Shown piece after piece: positions 37,549 to 49,432 of a stretch of DNA of 64,000 nucleotides (positions are counted from its first letter, which is position 1; the number at the start of each line of letters is the position of its first letter). The stretch lies in assembly GCA_024734555.1 (NCBI GenBank), contig JANPWX010000028.1:1009559-1073558 (forward strand), written 5' to 3'. Source of the DNA: Trochalopteron elliotii (Eukaryota > Chordata > Aves > Passeriformes > Leiothrichidae). The notes beneath the pieces were generated by a model. That model had not been told where the DNA came from. It made no database searches and saw nothing but the letters and a program-made list of their open reading frames with translations. Position numbers and translations under genes: made by a program.

Positions 37549-37586
37549 TAATATACAGTGTAGATATTTTAATATGCAGTGTAGAC
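37549..37586. repeat. 17-bp direct repeat (TAATAT(A/G)CAGTGTAGA)
   Basis: Two copies, at 37549-37565 and 37570-37586, differing at two positions. A related inverted copy (CACTGTGCATATTAAAA) lies at about 37644-37660. The set may mark a small local duplication; no element is recognised. Confidence 0.6.
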
Positions 37587-38470
37587 TGTTTTGTAAGGTT
37601 TGACTAATTAAGGACACTGTTGTCTCTAAAAATATGTTGCGTACACTGTGCATATTAAAATGTTGCACAGGAAATTGGGTCTCAAGAAGAGGAGGATGGT
37701 AGAGTTAAAAATATAATTTAAGGCAGCATTCTTTCTCCACTTCTGTCAAAGAATTTTTCTGCAGTGATTTCCAATATGAATTCTGAATTCAGATTCAGGA
37801 TAACAACGGCCCTCATTTTGGTGAATTGCTTGAGGCTGTAGTCTGATCCATGCTGGGAAGGTGTGTCTGTATTCTTCCATTGTATGTTCCCTTTAGTTAT
37901 AAAAAGCACTGTAGTGCTATAAATTTTCCCCAAGTGAGATTCTAGTGCTTCAAGTAAGTGGACCTTACCTTTTTTAACTTGGCTTCCCATTTGTGTGGAA
38001 TGCAGAGATATAAACTTGTTGAAAATTGACTCTCTTCTTTCTGGTACTCCTGGGATTACTGGTTTATTACTTGGCCTTGATCTTCCCTTGATCTTTAAAA
38101 GAATATTTAAATACTTAAAGACTCAGAATGTCAATTTAAAAAGAAAGTCACCTGCAATGTATTAACACTTCTGTAGAAGTAAAGATGTTGTATTATAAAT
38201 GATAGAAATGTTAAACTTTATGCATGATAAGTGTATCAGAGATTTATGTGTATTATAGCTAAACAAAGCATTCCTTCACCAGTAAATTTAGCTGGGGCTT
38301 CTGGATCGTTGGGTTTGGGTGAGTGCATCTTCAGCTTTATACACACACCCTCAGCCCTGCCCCAGTGGGGTCATTTAGACAATGATGATGAAAGCATTAC
38401 TGAACAAAAAATGTCTGCTCCCCTCTCTCTGTGTCTCACCAGAGCCCCCTTCTAAAAGCAGACAGGCTTT

Positions 38471-38500
38471 CTTGTGAGATGTATCTGAACATCTCACAAG
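38471..38500. repeat. Perfect 12-bp inverted repeat (hairpin)
   Basis: CTTGTGAGATGT, loop ATCTGA, ACATCTCACAAG. Beyond one mismatch the flanks pair for three or four more bases (CTT with AAG). The stem is short compared with a typical animal pre-miRNA of about 30 bp. It is therefore annotated as an inverted repeat only. Confidence 0.8.
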
Positions 38501-38921
38501 CAAGTAGCAAGTAGCCATATCTAATCACATACAAGTCTCATTACTTGTAAAATGTTATTATTTTTGGTTTGAGTAGTGGGGACAGTTTTCTAATTTATTA
38601 ATGAATGTTTCTAGGCAGTTAATTGCATCAGCTACTTCTGATACTTGAGTAGGCTTTTCATTTTGCTTTTATGCTTGTGTTCCATTGTAATTTTAAGTTT
38701 TTTGTGGCATATTATTTGCTTGAAAGATATCAAACATCTATATATACACACAGCAACAGCAAAACAGGCCTTTTCATGCTAGTAGCCCAACTTTCATGTC
38801 ACTGTTCTTGTGACAAAGCATTGAGTTCAATGTATATGAAAGAGTGGCACACAAAGTATTACAATGTGCATAAAATTTGTTGATGCTCTGAAATACCTTC
38901 TGATTAGGAGGATGCCTTTTG

Positions 38922-38936
38922 TTTTTTTTTTTTTTT
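38922..38936. repeat. Poly-T run (15)
   Basis: Fifteen consecutive T on the + strand in intron 5. On the minus strand this would be an A tail, but the adjoining sequence on either side does not look like a processed retrocopy. Confidence 0.75.
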
Positions 38937-41362
38937 ATCTTGGGATATGGCTTCCTATATTAGGACTATAGGTAATGAATTCTGAATTCTGCTCTTGGGA
39001 TATGAAGAGGTGTGACTTTGTGGCTGTACCCCTTAACTGATTACGTGACATGGGCCTGAGAGTATTCATTAATGGGAGCTTGGATATAGTTCCCAGGCTT
39101 CTTTCATCAAAGTCAGGGATCCTGGGGCACCATCTCTCTTAATTTCTTCCCTCAACACCATTCCTCTCACCCAACAGCACATCCCTGTTCCCTCCTTAAC
39201 ACTTAAGTTCATGTAACCAGTTGATGAGTCACCACAGAAAAATGAAATGACCAAAAAGCATGCACATTTTGATGGCTAAGCTGATTATATTAGCCCAAGC
39301 TGGCATGGAATAGCATTGCAATTCCTTATCTTAAAAGCTAAACCTCTTGAACAAATAAGTGTGTTTTTAGGCTGTATTTTCTTAGTCTAGTCAGGACTTT
39401 CCACAGTAAGACACAATAGAAATCACTCTCAGAACTTGTGCACATATAAATAATAATTATGCAGAACATGTTTTTTGAAATGTGCAGATGTTTTCCATTT
39501 AGATTAGTTTCTTCTCCCATTCTGTGGGGGCCTCCCTGTTTCAAAGGACGTTTTAAAAATGTATTTTTGGCAGCGATAATGCAGAGGTGCACAACCTGCA
39601 AGTTCTCTAGAAAGATTAATTCTTACTCTAAAGCAGATTGCAAAAAACCCCAACTTGACAGCCTCTCATCCTATATTGTTTTGTCATGTACAGAACTCAA
39701 AACACTAACTTAGAGGAGCAACTCACTCAGTTTGAGATGGTTATTAAAGTCCTTTTTACTCTCAGTTTTAGCAGAGGTATTTTTAGCTAGGATATTATCC
39801 TGTTACTCATAAAATCAAGGAAAGAAAAGAGAAGCAAGTAGAGCATTTTTATACAATTGCCTAGATAATAAGTAAGAGAAATGGAAACTGCTTATTTATG
39901 GGTAAAAAATTGACCTCGTAGAAAGTCCCGTGTGACCAAGCTGGTAAATGGTTCCATGGAGTTGATGTGGGACTGAGTGTCCAAAACAAGCAGTGTTGAC
40001 TGCTGCCAAAAATAATAGGCCTGTTTTGTAAGGTATTGACAAGGCAAGTAAATACTGAGGAATATTTTTATTCAAAGGATTTAAAATATTATTTGGAGTA
40101 CTGCTAGTTATTTGCTGCAAACCATGGCAATCTCACTAAAAGTTATGTCTTACCAGTAGCCATGTATATTTTAGGTGTGAGGAAGGTGCTTCTTAGATGG
40201 GCTTTTAATACCATTAAAACATACGTAGGCATTAGTCTGAGTGCTGATATGAAAGTGTTGTTGGAAATCCTGAGATGGTATGATCTCTGGATCCTGAGTG
40301 TTCATCTAATATTACAGAGATATATGGTAAATCACCTTGCAATGGTTAAAGAAATAGACTGTAGAAGAAAAATGAATAATTGTCAAGATAAACTCAGCTG
40401 CAGTTTAGTGGAGATCTACCTGTAACACATGTTCAGCACCGGAAGAGGGATGGTTTAAGGATGATGGAAATAAGCTGGATCAAAGAGAAACATTTAAACA
40501 TCAAAATTTGAGTGACGATAGTTTAAGCAAAAAGCTTTTTTAAGCAAAAACCTTAAAGGATGTGAATAAACTCTCACAAAATAAACAATGTATGAGACAA
40601 ACGTTGTTCCTTAAAAATTGGTCTGGCTTATAGGGATGTGAAAACTGGCAGTTTAATAAAACCAAACAAAGAGCAAAGCCTAGTAATAGAAACCAAGGTC
40701 AGAAACTACCTTTATAGGCAGTAAAAAAGCAAAAGACACTAAAGAAAAGTAACTTAATAAAAATAATTAAGAATAGTAAGAATGAGGTTTTCTGTTTTTC
40801 CTGATGCTTTTCCTTAGTGATGGTACATATGGAAGGACTAGATTTTCCCTAGAAATATAATAGATATTCTTAAATGTAAGTTTTATCTATCTTGACAAGA
40901 AGTCCTATTTCCCATTTTATTAACAGCAAGTGAATATGTTGAAAAAGCTTTAAAAGTTTGTCAAGATCTTTAAATCAGAATGTCCAAATAATGCTTTGTC
41001 AATCCTTTTTTTTAAAAAAGTGGTAAAAGCTTTCTCTGTGCCATGCTGAGCTGGGTGTGGAGGAAGTACTAGTTTTTTTCTTAGGTGTATCTGAGATGAA
41101 TTGAAAAAATCAGGAAGATTGGATTAAAGGTAAGGTTCTTATTGAAAATACAATGATCCTGGTCTAATGAGAGTTTCCAGATCTTTGGTTGACTTATTTT
41201 TTACCTTTGAAAGACAGTGGAATTCTTACTGTTTCTCTTAAGAAACTAGACTAATGAAAAAGCAAAGCAGGACTCCTGTGTTACTGGAGAAAATGCAATT
41301 TAAAATATGTATTTCTGTGAGGAATAACAAAATACTTGTGGGTTTATGGTATCTCAGGGGAT

Positions 41363-41420
41363 TTTTTTTCAGCTCTGCAATGTTTAATATCTTTATCAGT
41401 GACTTGGAGGCAATATTTTA
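41363..41420 (+). mobile_element. Possible CR1 ORF2 reverse-transcriptase relic
   Basis: A short stretch translates as SSAMFNIFISDLEAIF. This resembles the CR1 reverse-transcriptase block usually written as VLFNIFINDL(D/E), and the DNA TTTAATATCTTTATCAGTGA is close to the typical CR1 form. It is in the same orientation as, and about 700 bp upstream of, the CR1 3' end at 42.1-42.4 kb, so both may come from one decayed or internally deleted insertion. The match is short and the intervening DNA is not recognisable as CR1. Confidence 0.45.
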
Positions 41421-42098
41421 TTGTTCAAGGGTCGCAAAAGAGACATGGTTTAGTTAAAGTATTATTATCCAGACAGAGGAGTAATGAAGTCTAGCAAGAC
41501 TGATGCCTTGTGTTAAATAGAAGTCACACCAATGGCGAAAGGGTTTCTTTTGACCATAAAAAATTTAATCTAATACTGGATGCTTAGCAGAGGAATGAGA
41601 ACTGTGTTTATTTGATACCTTAGAAAAGAAACTTTGACAAGTTCGTGGCTGCCAGACCAATTCTAAACTCATCACATGTGTAAATTCAATACTGGCAATA
41701 GCCAGTTGTGGGTGATTTGGAAAGATTGTAAGTTAGCTTTAAACTTACACCATTTATCATAAATTTCAGTTTAGGTAGAAAGCATTCCACTCTTTCAAAC
41801 AGTACCTTCACACAATGTGTAAGAGCCAGGACAGCTCATATTGAAAGGGCTTTTTACACAGGCAGTTTTTAGCAGAGGACATGGTGGTGCTCTGAGCACC
41901 AGCACAGTGCAGTGTGGATTGCCCAGGGGTCAGAAGTCATTCCAGCTGCACTGGCTGCAAGGAAGCTAGACACACAAACATTCTCTTGCCCTGTGTAGAC
42001 GTAGCTAAAAAGCTGATTGGTCACATGTATATGCCCTTAATGTGCAGATGAATCATGATGGCCAGTTTGCTTTTAAAAAATGAATTGTTTTTTATTTG

Positions 42099-42392
42099 TT
42101 GGTATCTTCTCCAAAATAATAAGAGACAGGATGAGAGACAATGGCCTCAAGCTTCACCACATGAGTTTTAGAGGGGATATTAGGAACAATTTCTTCACAG
42201 AAAGGGTTAAACGTTGAAACAGACTGCCCAGGGAAGTGGTAGAGTCCCCATCCCTGGAGGTATTTAAAAGCTATGTAGCTGTGGTGCTTAGAGACATAGT
42301 TTAGTGCTGGACTTGGCAGTGCTGGGTTAACAGTTGGACTCATTGATCTTGAAGGTATTTTCCAACCTAAGTAATTCTATGATTCTATGATT
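42099..42392 (+). mobile_element. CR1 LINE 3' fragment (sense)
   Basis: A well-preserved CR1 3' end. In order it shows TCTTCTCCAAAATAATAAG, AATGGCCTCAAGCTTCACC, GATATTAGGAACAATTTCTT, GACTGCCCAGGGAAGTGGT, CCCATCCCTGGAGGTATTTA, GTGCTGGACTTGGCAGTGCT, a GTTGGACTCATTGATCTTGA block and CCAACCTAAGTAATTCTATG. It closes with the diagnostic terminal octamer repeat ATTCTATG twice plus ATT. It is 5'-truncated. The ATTCTATG tail and TTGGACTTGGCAGTG type point to a younger subfamily than the copies at 12.2 and 36.4 kb (inference). Confidence 0.96.
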
Positions 42393-45300
42393 TAAGCACT
42401 GAAAAGTGCACAAGAGAGAGAAATATGCAGGGCAGCTGCTGGGGCAGCTACTCCTTCATCTACTACAGTTCAGCGATTTGCTATTTCAAGTTGTTTCCTG
42501 CATGCTTGCTTTGGAATATTTTTTTCTCTTAAGTTACGAAAATATTGAAGTACAGGAATGTGATGGTTCTCACAGTTGCCCTAAATAGGTCAATGAGCAT
42601 GCCTGGGCTGGCAGTTCCAACTCCTCTGGAGGAATGACAGGCATCTGTGCTGGAATATGCAATCCAGAAAAGCTGAGGTGCAAATTCAGGCTCAGCTTTT
42701 CAGCTTATCCTAGTTAGCCCCAAATTATTTCCAGTTGTCTGTTCCAAGAATTAGTACCAGCCTTCCAAGATTCATATTCTTGAGGAGTACCTACACATAA
42801 ATATGCAAATGAAAGCTGTTGAGGAAACAGAAACAAATCTGCTTTTATTATTCATATTTCAACCAAAATAGAAACCTGGACGGTAGAAAACTGATTATAC
42901 AGGAAACCTGCAATTTGATACTTTATCAATCTAAAAATATAAATGTTTCAAGTAAATAATTTAAATTGTGCATACCTGCAGGGATTTCTAAATAAAATAA
43001 TCACAATTTGCATTAATATGTAGAGTAGTGGCACTTTTACACATTTTAAAAAATATTGTAAACGTGTAAGGAGAATGATCATGCTGTCTGATTTTAAAAA
43101 GGTTCTATTGCCTTCCCCTTGAATGATGATTATTAGAACTGGACACATTTCAGTGACAGTTTTACTGTAAAATAGCAGTGAAATTTCCTGAATTCTATGA
43201 ATAGAGGTTGGTCCTGTCTATATAAAAATAATCTATTTTTGTATCTGGTGCATATATGAGAATCTCATTTCTAGGTTATATTCTCCAGTGTGTTCCCTAG
43301 TAGTTTTGCATATTTCTGCAATACAAATGACACTGTGCATGATCAAAGTAGGTTTCCATATGTGCAGCTTTACATTTAGTTATGTTGAAATATTATTGAC
43401 CAAATTAACCTGGCTGATGGAAAGAGGGTTTTTTGCATGTTCCACAAAACAGTCAGGCCAAGGAAGGTGCTCAGAAGTGATGCTGTGGCCCAATGGTGCT
43501 GAGTTCCAGGCACAAACATTTGTAAAATTATTGATGAAGTAAATATTCTGTGGGTTTTTTATTTTTTGGTTGCTGCCTGTCTGTGCCAGTCTGGTAGAAG
43601 ATAATTCCACTTTCCTTTACCATTTAGGTTTTATTTCACAAGTGGTTTTTTTTCCCCCTTACGTCTTACTGCTGTACTGCTTTCCCTGGTAGTATAGAGG
43701 CAGCACTTGAGCAAAGGAGTAAATAAATGACCATTGCTTTTTCTTCCTCTTTGTGAACTTCGAGTTGGCAAGAAAATAATGTAATTGGATACTATTTTTT
43801 CTAGAGTCAATGTCATGAGTAATTTTTTCCATTCTCTCTTCAGTGTTCAGAAGTATTGAAAAGTAAAGTAATATCTGAACTTAATTACTGTCCAGCCCAC
43901 TCTGAAAGAGACAAAACCCCTGTTTTATTTTGTCAGAATCCGTAGTCTCCTTTTAAATCTATTCAGTTATTTAAAGTGGACTGAGTTTGTTTTAGAAGAA
44001 GGAATGGACACATCTGATTTTATAGTTGCATGTTCTAAAATTAAGGGGTGTTATCTTTCCAGTGTGTTTCAAAAGGTCCACGTCTAAAATAAATATGGCA
44101 TCATTAATCTCTCCTAAACATGCTTTATTTAAATAGCAGGAGCACCCCAGAACTGTGCCAGCACCCATATTACACTTGCAGACTTAAAAATGCTTTGGAG
44201 AACGGGTGGCACTTACAGGACCCACCATTTTCCCTCAGTGCAGGGACCAGTGGGTGACATGTTTGAGTGGATCACAAGTGTCTGACAGCTGATGTTCTTC
44301 AGTAATTTTTGAGAGTTTTCCTTTTCTTCCTCTTTAATGCTCTTATCGAATAGCTACAATATGTCTGGTAATACATTCACAACTTGAAAGTTTCATAAGT
44401 CATTTTTAGTCAGTGTTTTAAATCAGATGAGTTGAGAATTTGTAAGTGTAGTAATAAATCTAGATTTACCCGAGGTACTGAGATTTCCAATGTGTTTCAG
44501 TCTTCTAAAGACAGCTTCTTTGAGTTTGTCTGCTATTTTGTCCCTAGACTTCTGCAATTTTTTAATTACTGTTTCTTCTGTATCTCCTGCCTTACTATGT
44601 ATTTCTATGGCTATATTAAACCTTCAAGAAGACTGTGTACAAATGTCTTCTCTTTCCTAGGGGATGCATTCTATTAGTGATATATTAAGAGAGCTGAAAC
44701 ACAAAACGTTGCCTACCCCTTTTATGAAGTAATTGTGCCTGGAGGGAAACAACATTTCCCACAGTATTTAGAGCTGTTAAAAGTTTTGACTTATTTGCAA
44801 ATATAGAAGATCATTTGCTGTTCTTTATCATGATGTTCTCAGGGGAACATATTCCATCTCCTCTCTTGTTTTGATTTAGCTGCTTTTCTCATATTTTGTT
44901 AGGCATACATCAGCAGCTATGAATACCAGAGCTTTTACCAATAAAACTCAAATATAAATGGGCCTGGATTTTAAGCATTTATTCTCTGTAAATATTGTTC
45001 TTAGTTTCAGAATGTGTACACTCTCAGGATTTTCTTTAATGTTGCAGTCACTTGTAACGGCCTTTGTTCTTTACTATTGCAGTAGAAAGGCATTCTGTGT
45101 TTACATTACTACTGTTACAGTGCTCATCTTCTTTTGCCCTAATAGTGGGCTGAAAAATACCTTGAGCCTCATTTCCTGTCAGTAGCAAAAACACTTACAG
45201 TCCATTCAAAATAAATAAAAAAACAATGGGGAAAGAGCTTTTTTTTCACCAGGGACTTACTGTTGTTATTGTGCAACAAAAGGTTAGTGCATTTTTAAAA

Positions 45301-45730
45301 ATGCATCCAGTTGTTCTAGTATTATTAAATTAAAGGAAACTTTCAAGTATATATTATATTTTTAAAATGCATATTGTATAAAATAATATATTGTTATATA
45401 TTTCAGTGCCAGACTTACATCCACCATCATTCTAAATTGTCTTTCCTAAAGTTCTCTTACGCTGTCATAAAATACTAAGGATGTGTTTGCAGTCTGTTTG
45501 TAACCATCCAGCCTTTCCATGTTGCCTGTGTACTAAACCCAAATCTAGACTTTTCTGGTATACCCACTTAAGATTCAGTGAAATGGACAGTTATGATTGT
45601 TGCTCTCAGTTTCTCTTGAAAATGCAAGTGTTTGAAATCTTGCAGTGCTGTTCTCACGCAGCTTCAAGAAAACAGTGTATATTTTTAGCATTTATCCATT
45701 GTTTACATTTTTCTGCTCTGGGAGGAGAAA

Positions 45731-46080
45731 TGTGATGGACGGTGATGTTCACCGTCCAGGTCGAAGAGGTGGCAACCTGTGTACCCAATCTCTTGACCTC
45801 TGTACAAATGTATATAAGTAATGGAGTCAGATAATAAGAAGAGAAGCTTTCCCTTGACCTACTGCATCTGCCTTGTTCCTTGTGTGCCCTGAAGCTGCCA
45901 CATATGATCTTGTGTTTGAATTATTAGTCTTAAGAGTCTCAGGCCAAACCAGGTAAGCTCAGAAAGACTTAAAAAGAGATGCGGGGCTTGACAGTCATCT
46001 TAACCTGAGCTCGTCCTCCGAGGCTAATTTTGTAAGGGGAGCAGGTGCTGCTTCTTGTAGAGGAACTGTCTTGAACTGGT
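45731..46080 (+). mobile_element. Putative solo LTR of an endogenous retrovirus
   Basis: The stretch differs from the surrounding AT-rich intron. It opens TGTGATGG with a perfect 9-bp inverted repeat (GGACGGTGA/TCACCGTCC) at 45737-45757, then has a TATATAAG box at 45811, an ATAATAAGAAG stretch about 20 bases later, and CTTTCCCTTGACCTACTGCA followed by CTTGTTCCTTGTGTGCCC, a layout like the U3-R-U5 of avian ERV LTRs. No gag, pol or env reading frame and no second LTR flank it, so it would be a solo LTR. I could not fix the 3' end or find a target-site duplication. It could instead be a fragment of another repeat. Confidence 0.4.
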
Positions 46081-46339
46081 CTGATGAATTGTATTTTAAG
46101 ATGATTGTTAATCTCTCTTCTTGCTTGTTGATTATGAAAAGAGCCTAGACTAGCTTAGATGTAGAAATACCTAGTACTGTTTCTTAAGTTAGCTAACATG
46201 GATTCATACTCAGTTTGCACTTCACTTGCCTCTCTCTGCATCTCAGATGTGATTGCTGATTACTCAGGGGACTTTTACAGAGACTGAAACTTGGCTTTGA
46301 ACTTATGTCAACCTCTTATTAAACAAACTCTTGTTATCC

Positions 46340-46388
46340 TTGAGAAGTGTCATTCTACTGCTCTTTGAGAAATGCCATTCTGGTGCTT
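46340..46388 (+). repeat. Imperfect 25-bp tandem duplication
   Basis: TTGAGAAGTGTCATTCTACTG at 46340 is followed at a period of 25 bases by TTGAGAAATGCCATTCTGGTG. The two copies differ at several positions, so the duplication is not recent. Confidence 0.6.
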
Positions 46389-49236
46389 AGTGCGTGAGAA
46401 GGCCTCAGCAATTGTCTGCTACTTTTGATCCATTGTCATCCATTAAACTTTGTTATTTTGGCTAGGAATATATGGTATTCTTTTTCTGAGACTGTTAATT
46501 TATTATTGTGAAATTTGCTATTTATGATTATTTCTTTTGTGAAATGTTCTATTTCATCAGACCATGGAAAATGTGAAAAAACTAGATGGTGCCTCGGATT
46601 TTCACGTTTTATCATTGTTTCACCAGCAATGTGTTGGTAATGGCTTTTAAGACCTGAGAAGTTGAAGAGGGAAGGATTTTAGAAGAAAGAATATAGATGG
46701 TGACACAGGATTTAAGTCTCAGTTTCAGCTGACACTAGAAAGAGAGAGAGCTGTGTAGTAATGTTACAGGCAGTTCTGTCAGTCCATTTAATTTCTTCTT
46801 ACTTCACTTTTCAGAGCAAGGGGATCTATGAAAGAGGGCAGAAATTAATATCTGGAAATGCTTATTTTGGATAGCGTGCATGAATATCCATAGACTAAAT
46901 TGATGGCAGACTTTGTTTGAAGATACGTTGGACATTTCCAATTCTTTATGCTCAGCATAAAGACAGCAACAGATAGTGTTTATTTTTGTTGGCTTTCACA
47001 GTAAATGCTGTCAACCTCCTCAGCAATTTCACAGGCAGTGGGGAAGACTAGAGAAGGAATGGGCATAAATATAGCTATTATCACAAAAGGTGGGAAAAGA
47101 TGTATTATTTATGGCTCCACATAAGACAGCCTGTCTTCTGAGACAAAGCTTGTCACACTTGAATTGTAAAGGTGCTCTTACAAGTGTTGGCCTTGCACTA
47201 GCATGTCTACTTTGTGCACAGAATGACTTTTTCTTTTTTTTTTAACTAGCGATAAGACAGATTAGTTGAGATACCAGCACCAAAATAATATCAACATACA
47301 TTTTCAGTCCAGGGGACACTGTTGGCATGACTTGTTGGTGTAGGAAGAGGTCCAACCCATTTGGCTCTAGTAAAGAAAATATCTGAATGTCAGCACAGGA
47401 GACAGGGATGTCAGGGTCAAAGGAAGGACCATGTAGAAATAGCTTATGGAAGTAAATGAAATAAATAGACATAAGTTTAATAAAACTGAGGAGAGGTCAC
47501 AGCAAGTGGTGGAGATTTATAGTTACATGTGAATGAAAAAAAATAAAAACAAAGTATCAGAACTGTTGGTGTAGAAATGAGACATACTGGTAACGTAGAA
47601 TAAGATTTTCAGTTCAAAAAGATTTTTTTAAATGGTATCTGTTGATATGTTAAAATTCTGTTCAATTACCTATCTCATGGACTTAAGACACTCTGCTGTC
47701 ATAATGTGCGAGCTAATACAATATTAGCAAAATCCTCTTTATTAGTATAATATTAAATATGAGTGAAAAAGTCCTTGAAGGTTTTTATGAGGCTTATGTT
47801 ATCTTTGTAATTTTTCAGATGAAGAAAAATTATTAAGATTGCATTCTTCTGAATACTGATTAATAACAAGCCTTTACTGGTGTCATCTTCAATAAGTCTT
47901 TGCTCTTTGCTGATTTACTTTGTTGCTGGTTTGCTTTTTGGTTTTGGGTTTGTTTGGGGATTTTTGCTGTATTTTTGTCTGGTTCTGAAAGCTGGATGAG
48001 TCCTTATAATTAGACATCCCAGTTACCTATCCTAAACAAAATTTGTAAATGTAAATGCATGAACAAACATGTGTTTGTTGCTTTGCAAAAATGGTACAGA
48101 AAAAATTAGATGTATTAAAAGTATTTGAACCACCCCAAGCAACTTTATCTTGTCACTCTCTTGATTAAGCTAAAAAATGTAATGTACTGAGATAGCTAAC
48201 TTTACAGGGAAAAAGAAAGATAAATATCTCTAACTTCTCTAAAGCATTTCACTGAGGCTAGACTTGTTTTTTAGGGTACTGTATAGACTGCTGTGAGTAC
48301 TGTTTGAGCTCTTCTTAAAGATTATTGTTTGGCCACCTTCTGTAATTTATTGTAAGCACTTATGGCTGGACCTTCAAGTAGGTTTTAGCACATGCTTTTT
48401 GAGAGCAAGAAACTTTTGAAAGTTTGGTTGCAGTAATCTATTTCTATAGCTTCCAGTTCCCATTATCCATCAGCTATGTTTCAAAGCGTACGGTATTGTA
48501 ACATGTTTCTTGATGTGTGACAGGACACGTGACTGAGATTTTAGCCATGTGGCAGCTGGGGTTCATGAAGAAGAAATTGTAGTCATTAACTCTGTGGTGC
48601 CTGTGGGAGGTCAGTTCTGTAGGGAGCTTAATGGTTCATCTGAGCCTTTTGTGTGATTCAGTAAAAGCTTTTATATAGAAAGTAGATGTCAGGAGTTTTA
48701 GGAGATTTCTTGTGAGATTTCTTCTGGAAATCATATGAATAAAATGCGTGAGATTTCTCAGATTTCTTTCTTTCTGACTATTGTTTCTATGTTAAAATAT
48801 TAGTGAATACATGCAGCACAATGTGCTGAAGTCCTAAAAGATGTTGGATTCTTCAGGACTATTGTTTTCTCAATAGGCAAATGATTAAGTTTTTCAAGAA
48901 ATGCCACTGGCATGCAGACAACCATTTGTTTTCAGTTTTACTGTGTAAAAGCGTTATGCATGCTAAAATTGTCTGATGAAATGTTCCTCCAAAACCATGG
49001 TTCTGAGTGTCTTCCAAGTTCCAATTCAGGAACAGGCATTTGTGGAATTGGCATTGTCCCTATCCCTGCAGACAGATGTTAACATCAGGAGAGTTGTCTC
49101 AGACAGTTAAACATAATGCAGAATATTTATCTTGCTGTTTTGTTTTATTTTCTTAAAATACACAATGAATGAATAAATTAATTAACCTCCCTGTTCTCCT
49201 CACTAACTCTGCTAGATATGGTTCTGGGACCAGGTT

Positions 49237-49432
49237 GAATCGTAGAATCATTTAGGTTTGAAAATACCTATAAGATCACTGGGTCCCACTGTTAACCCAG
49301 CATTGCCAAGTCCACCACTAAACCATGTGCTGAAGTGCCACATGTACTTTTAGAGACCTTCAGGGATGGGAACTCAACCACTTCCCTGGGCAGGTTGTTC
49401 TAATGCTTGAGAACCTGTTCTGAAAAGAAGCC
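49237..49432 (-). mobile_element. CR1 LINE 3' fragment (antisense)
   Basis: On the + strand it begins GAATCGTAGAATCATTTAGG, the complement of the CR1 terminal octamers. It continues with GTTAACCCAGCATTGCCAAG, TCCACCACTAAACCATGTGC, AAGTGCCACATGTACTTTTA, CTTCAGGGATGGGAACTCAA, CCACTTCCCTGGGCAGGTTG and TTCTAATGCTTGAGAACC. It is therefore a 5'-truncated CR1 in antisense orientation, closely related to the sense copy at 42.1-42.4 kb. No coding function remains. Confidence 0.95.

Noticed and set aside
38471..38500. Hairpin as a microRNA precursor
   Set aside because: The stem is about 12-16 bp, too short for a typical animal pre-miRNA, and there is no expression evidence.
38905..38940. Poly-T run as the tail of a minus-strand processed retrocopy
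   Set aside because: The adjacent DNA shows no coding similarity or flanking duplication.
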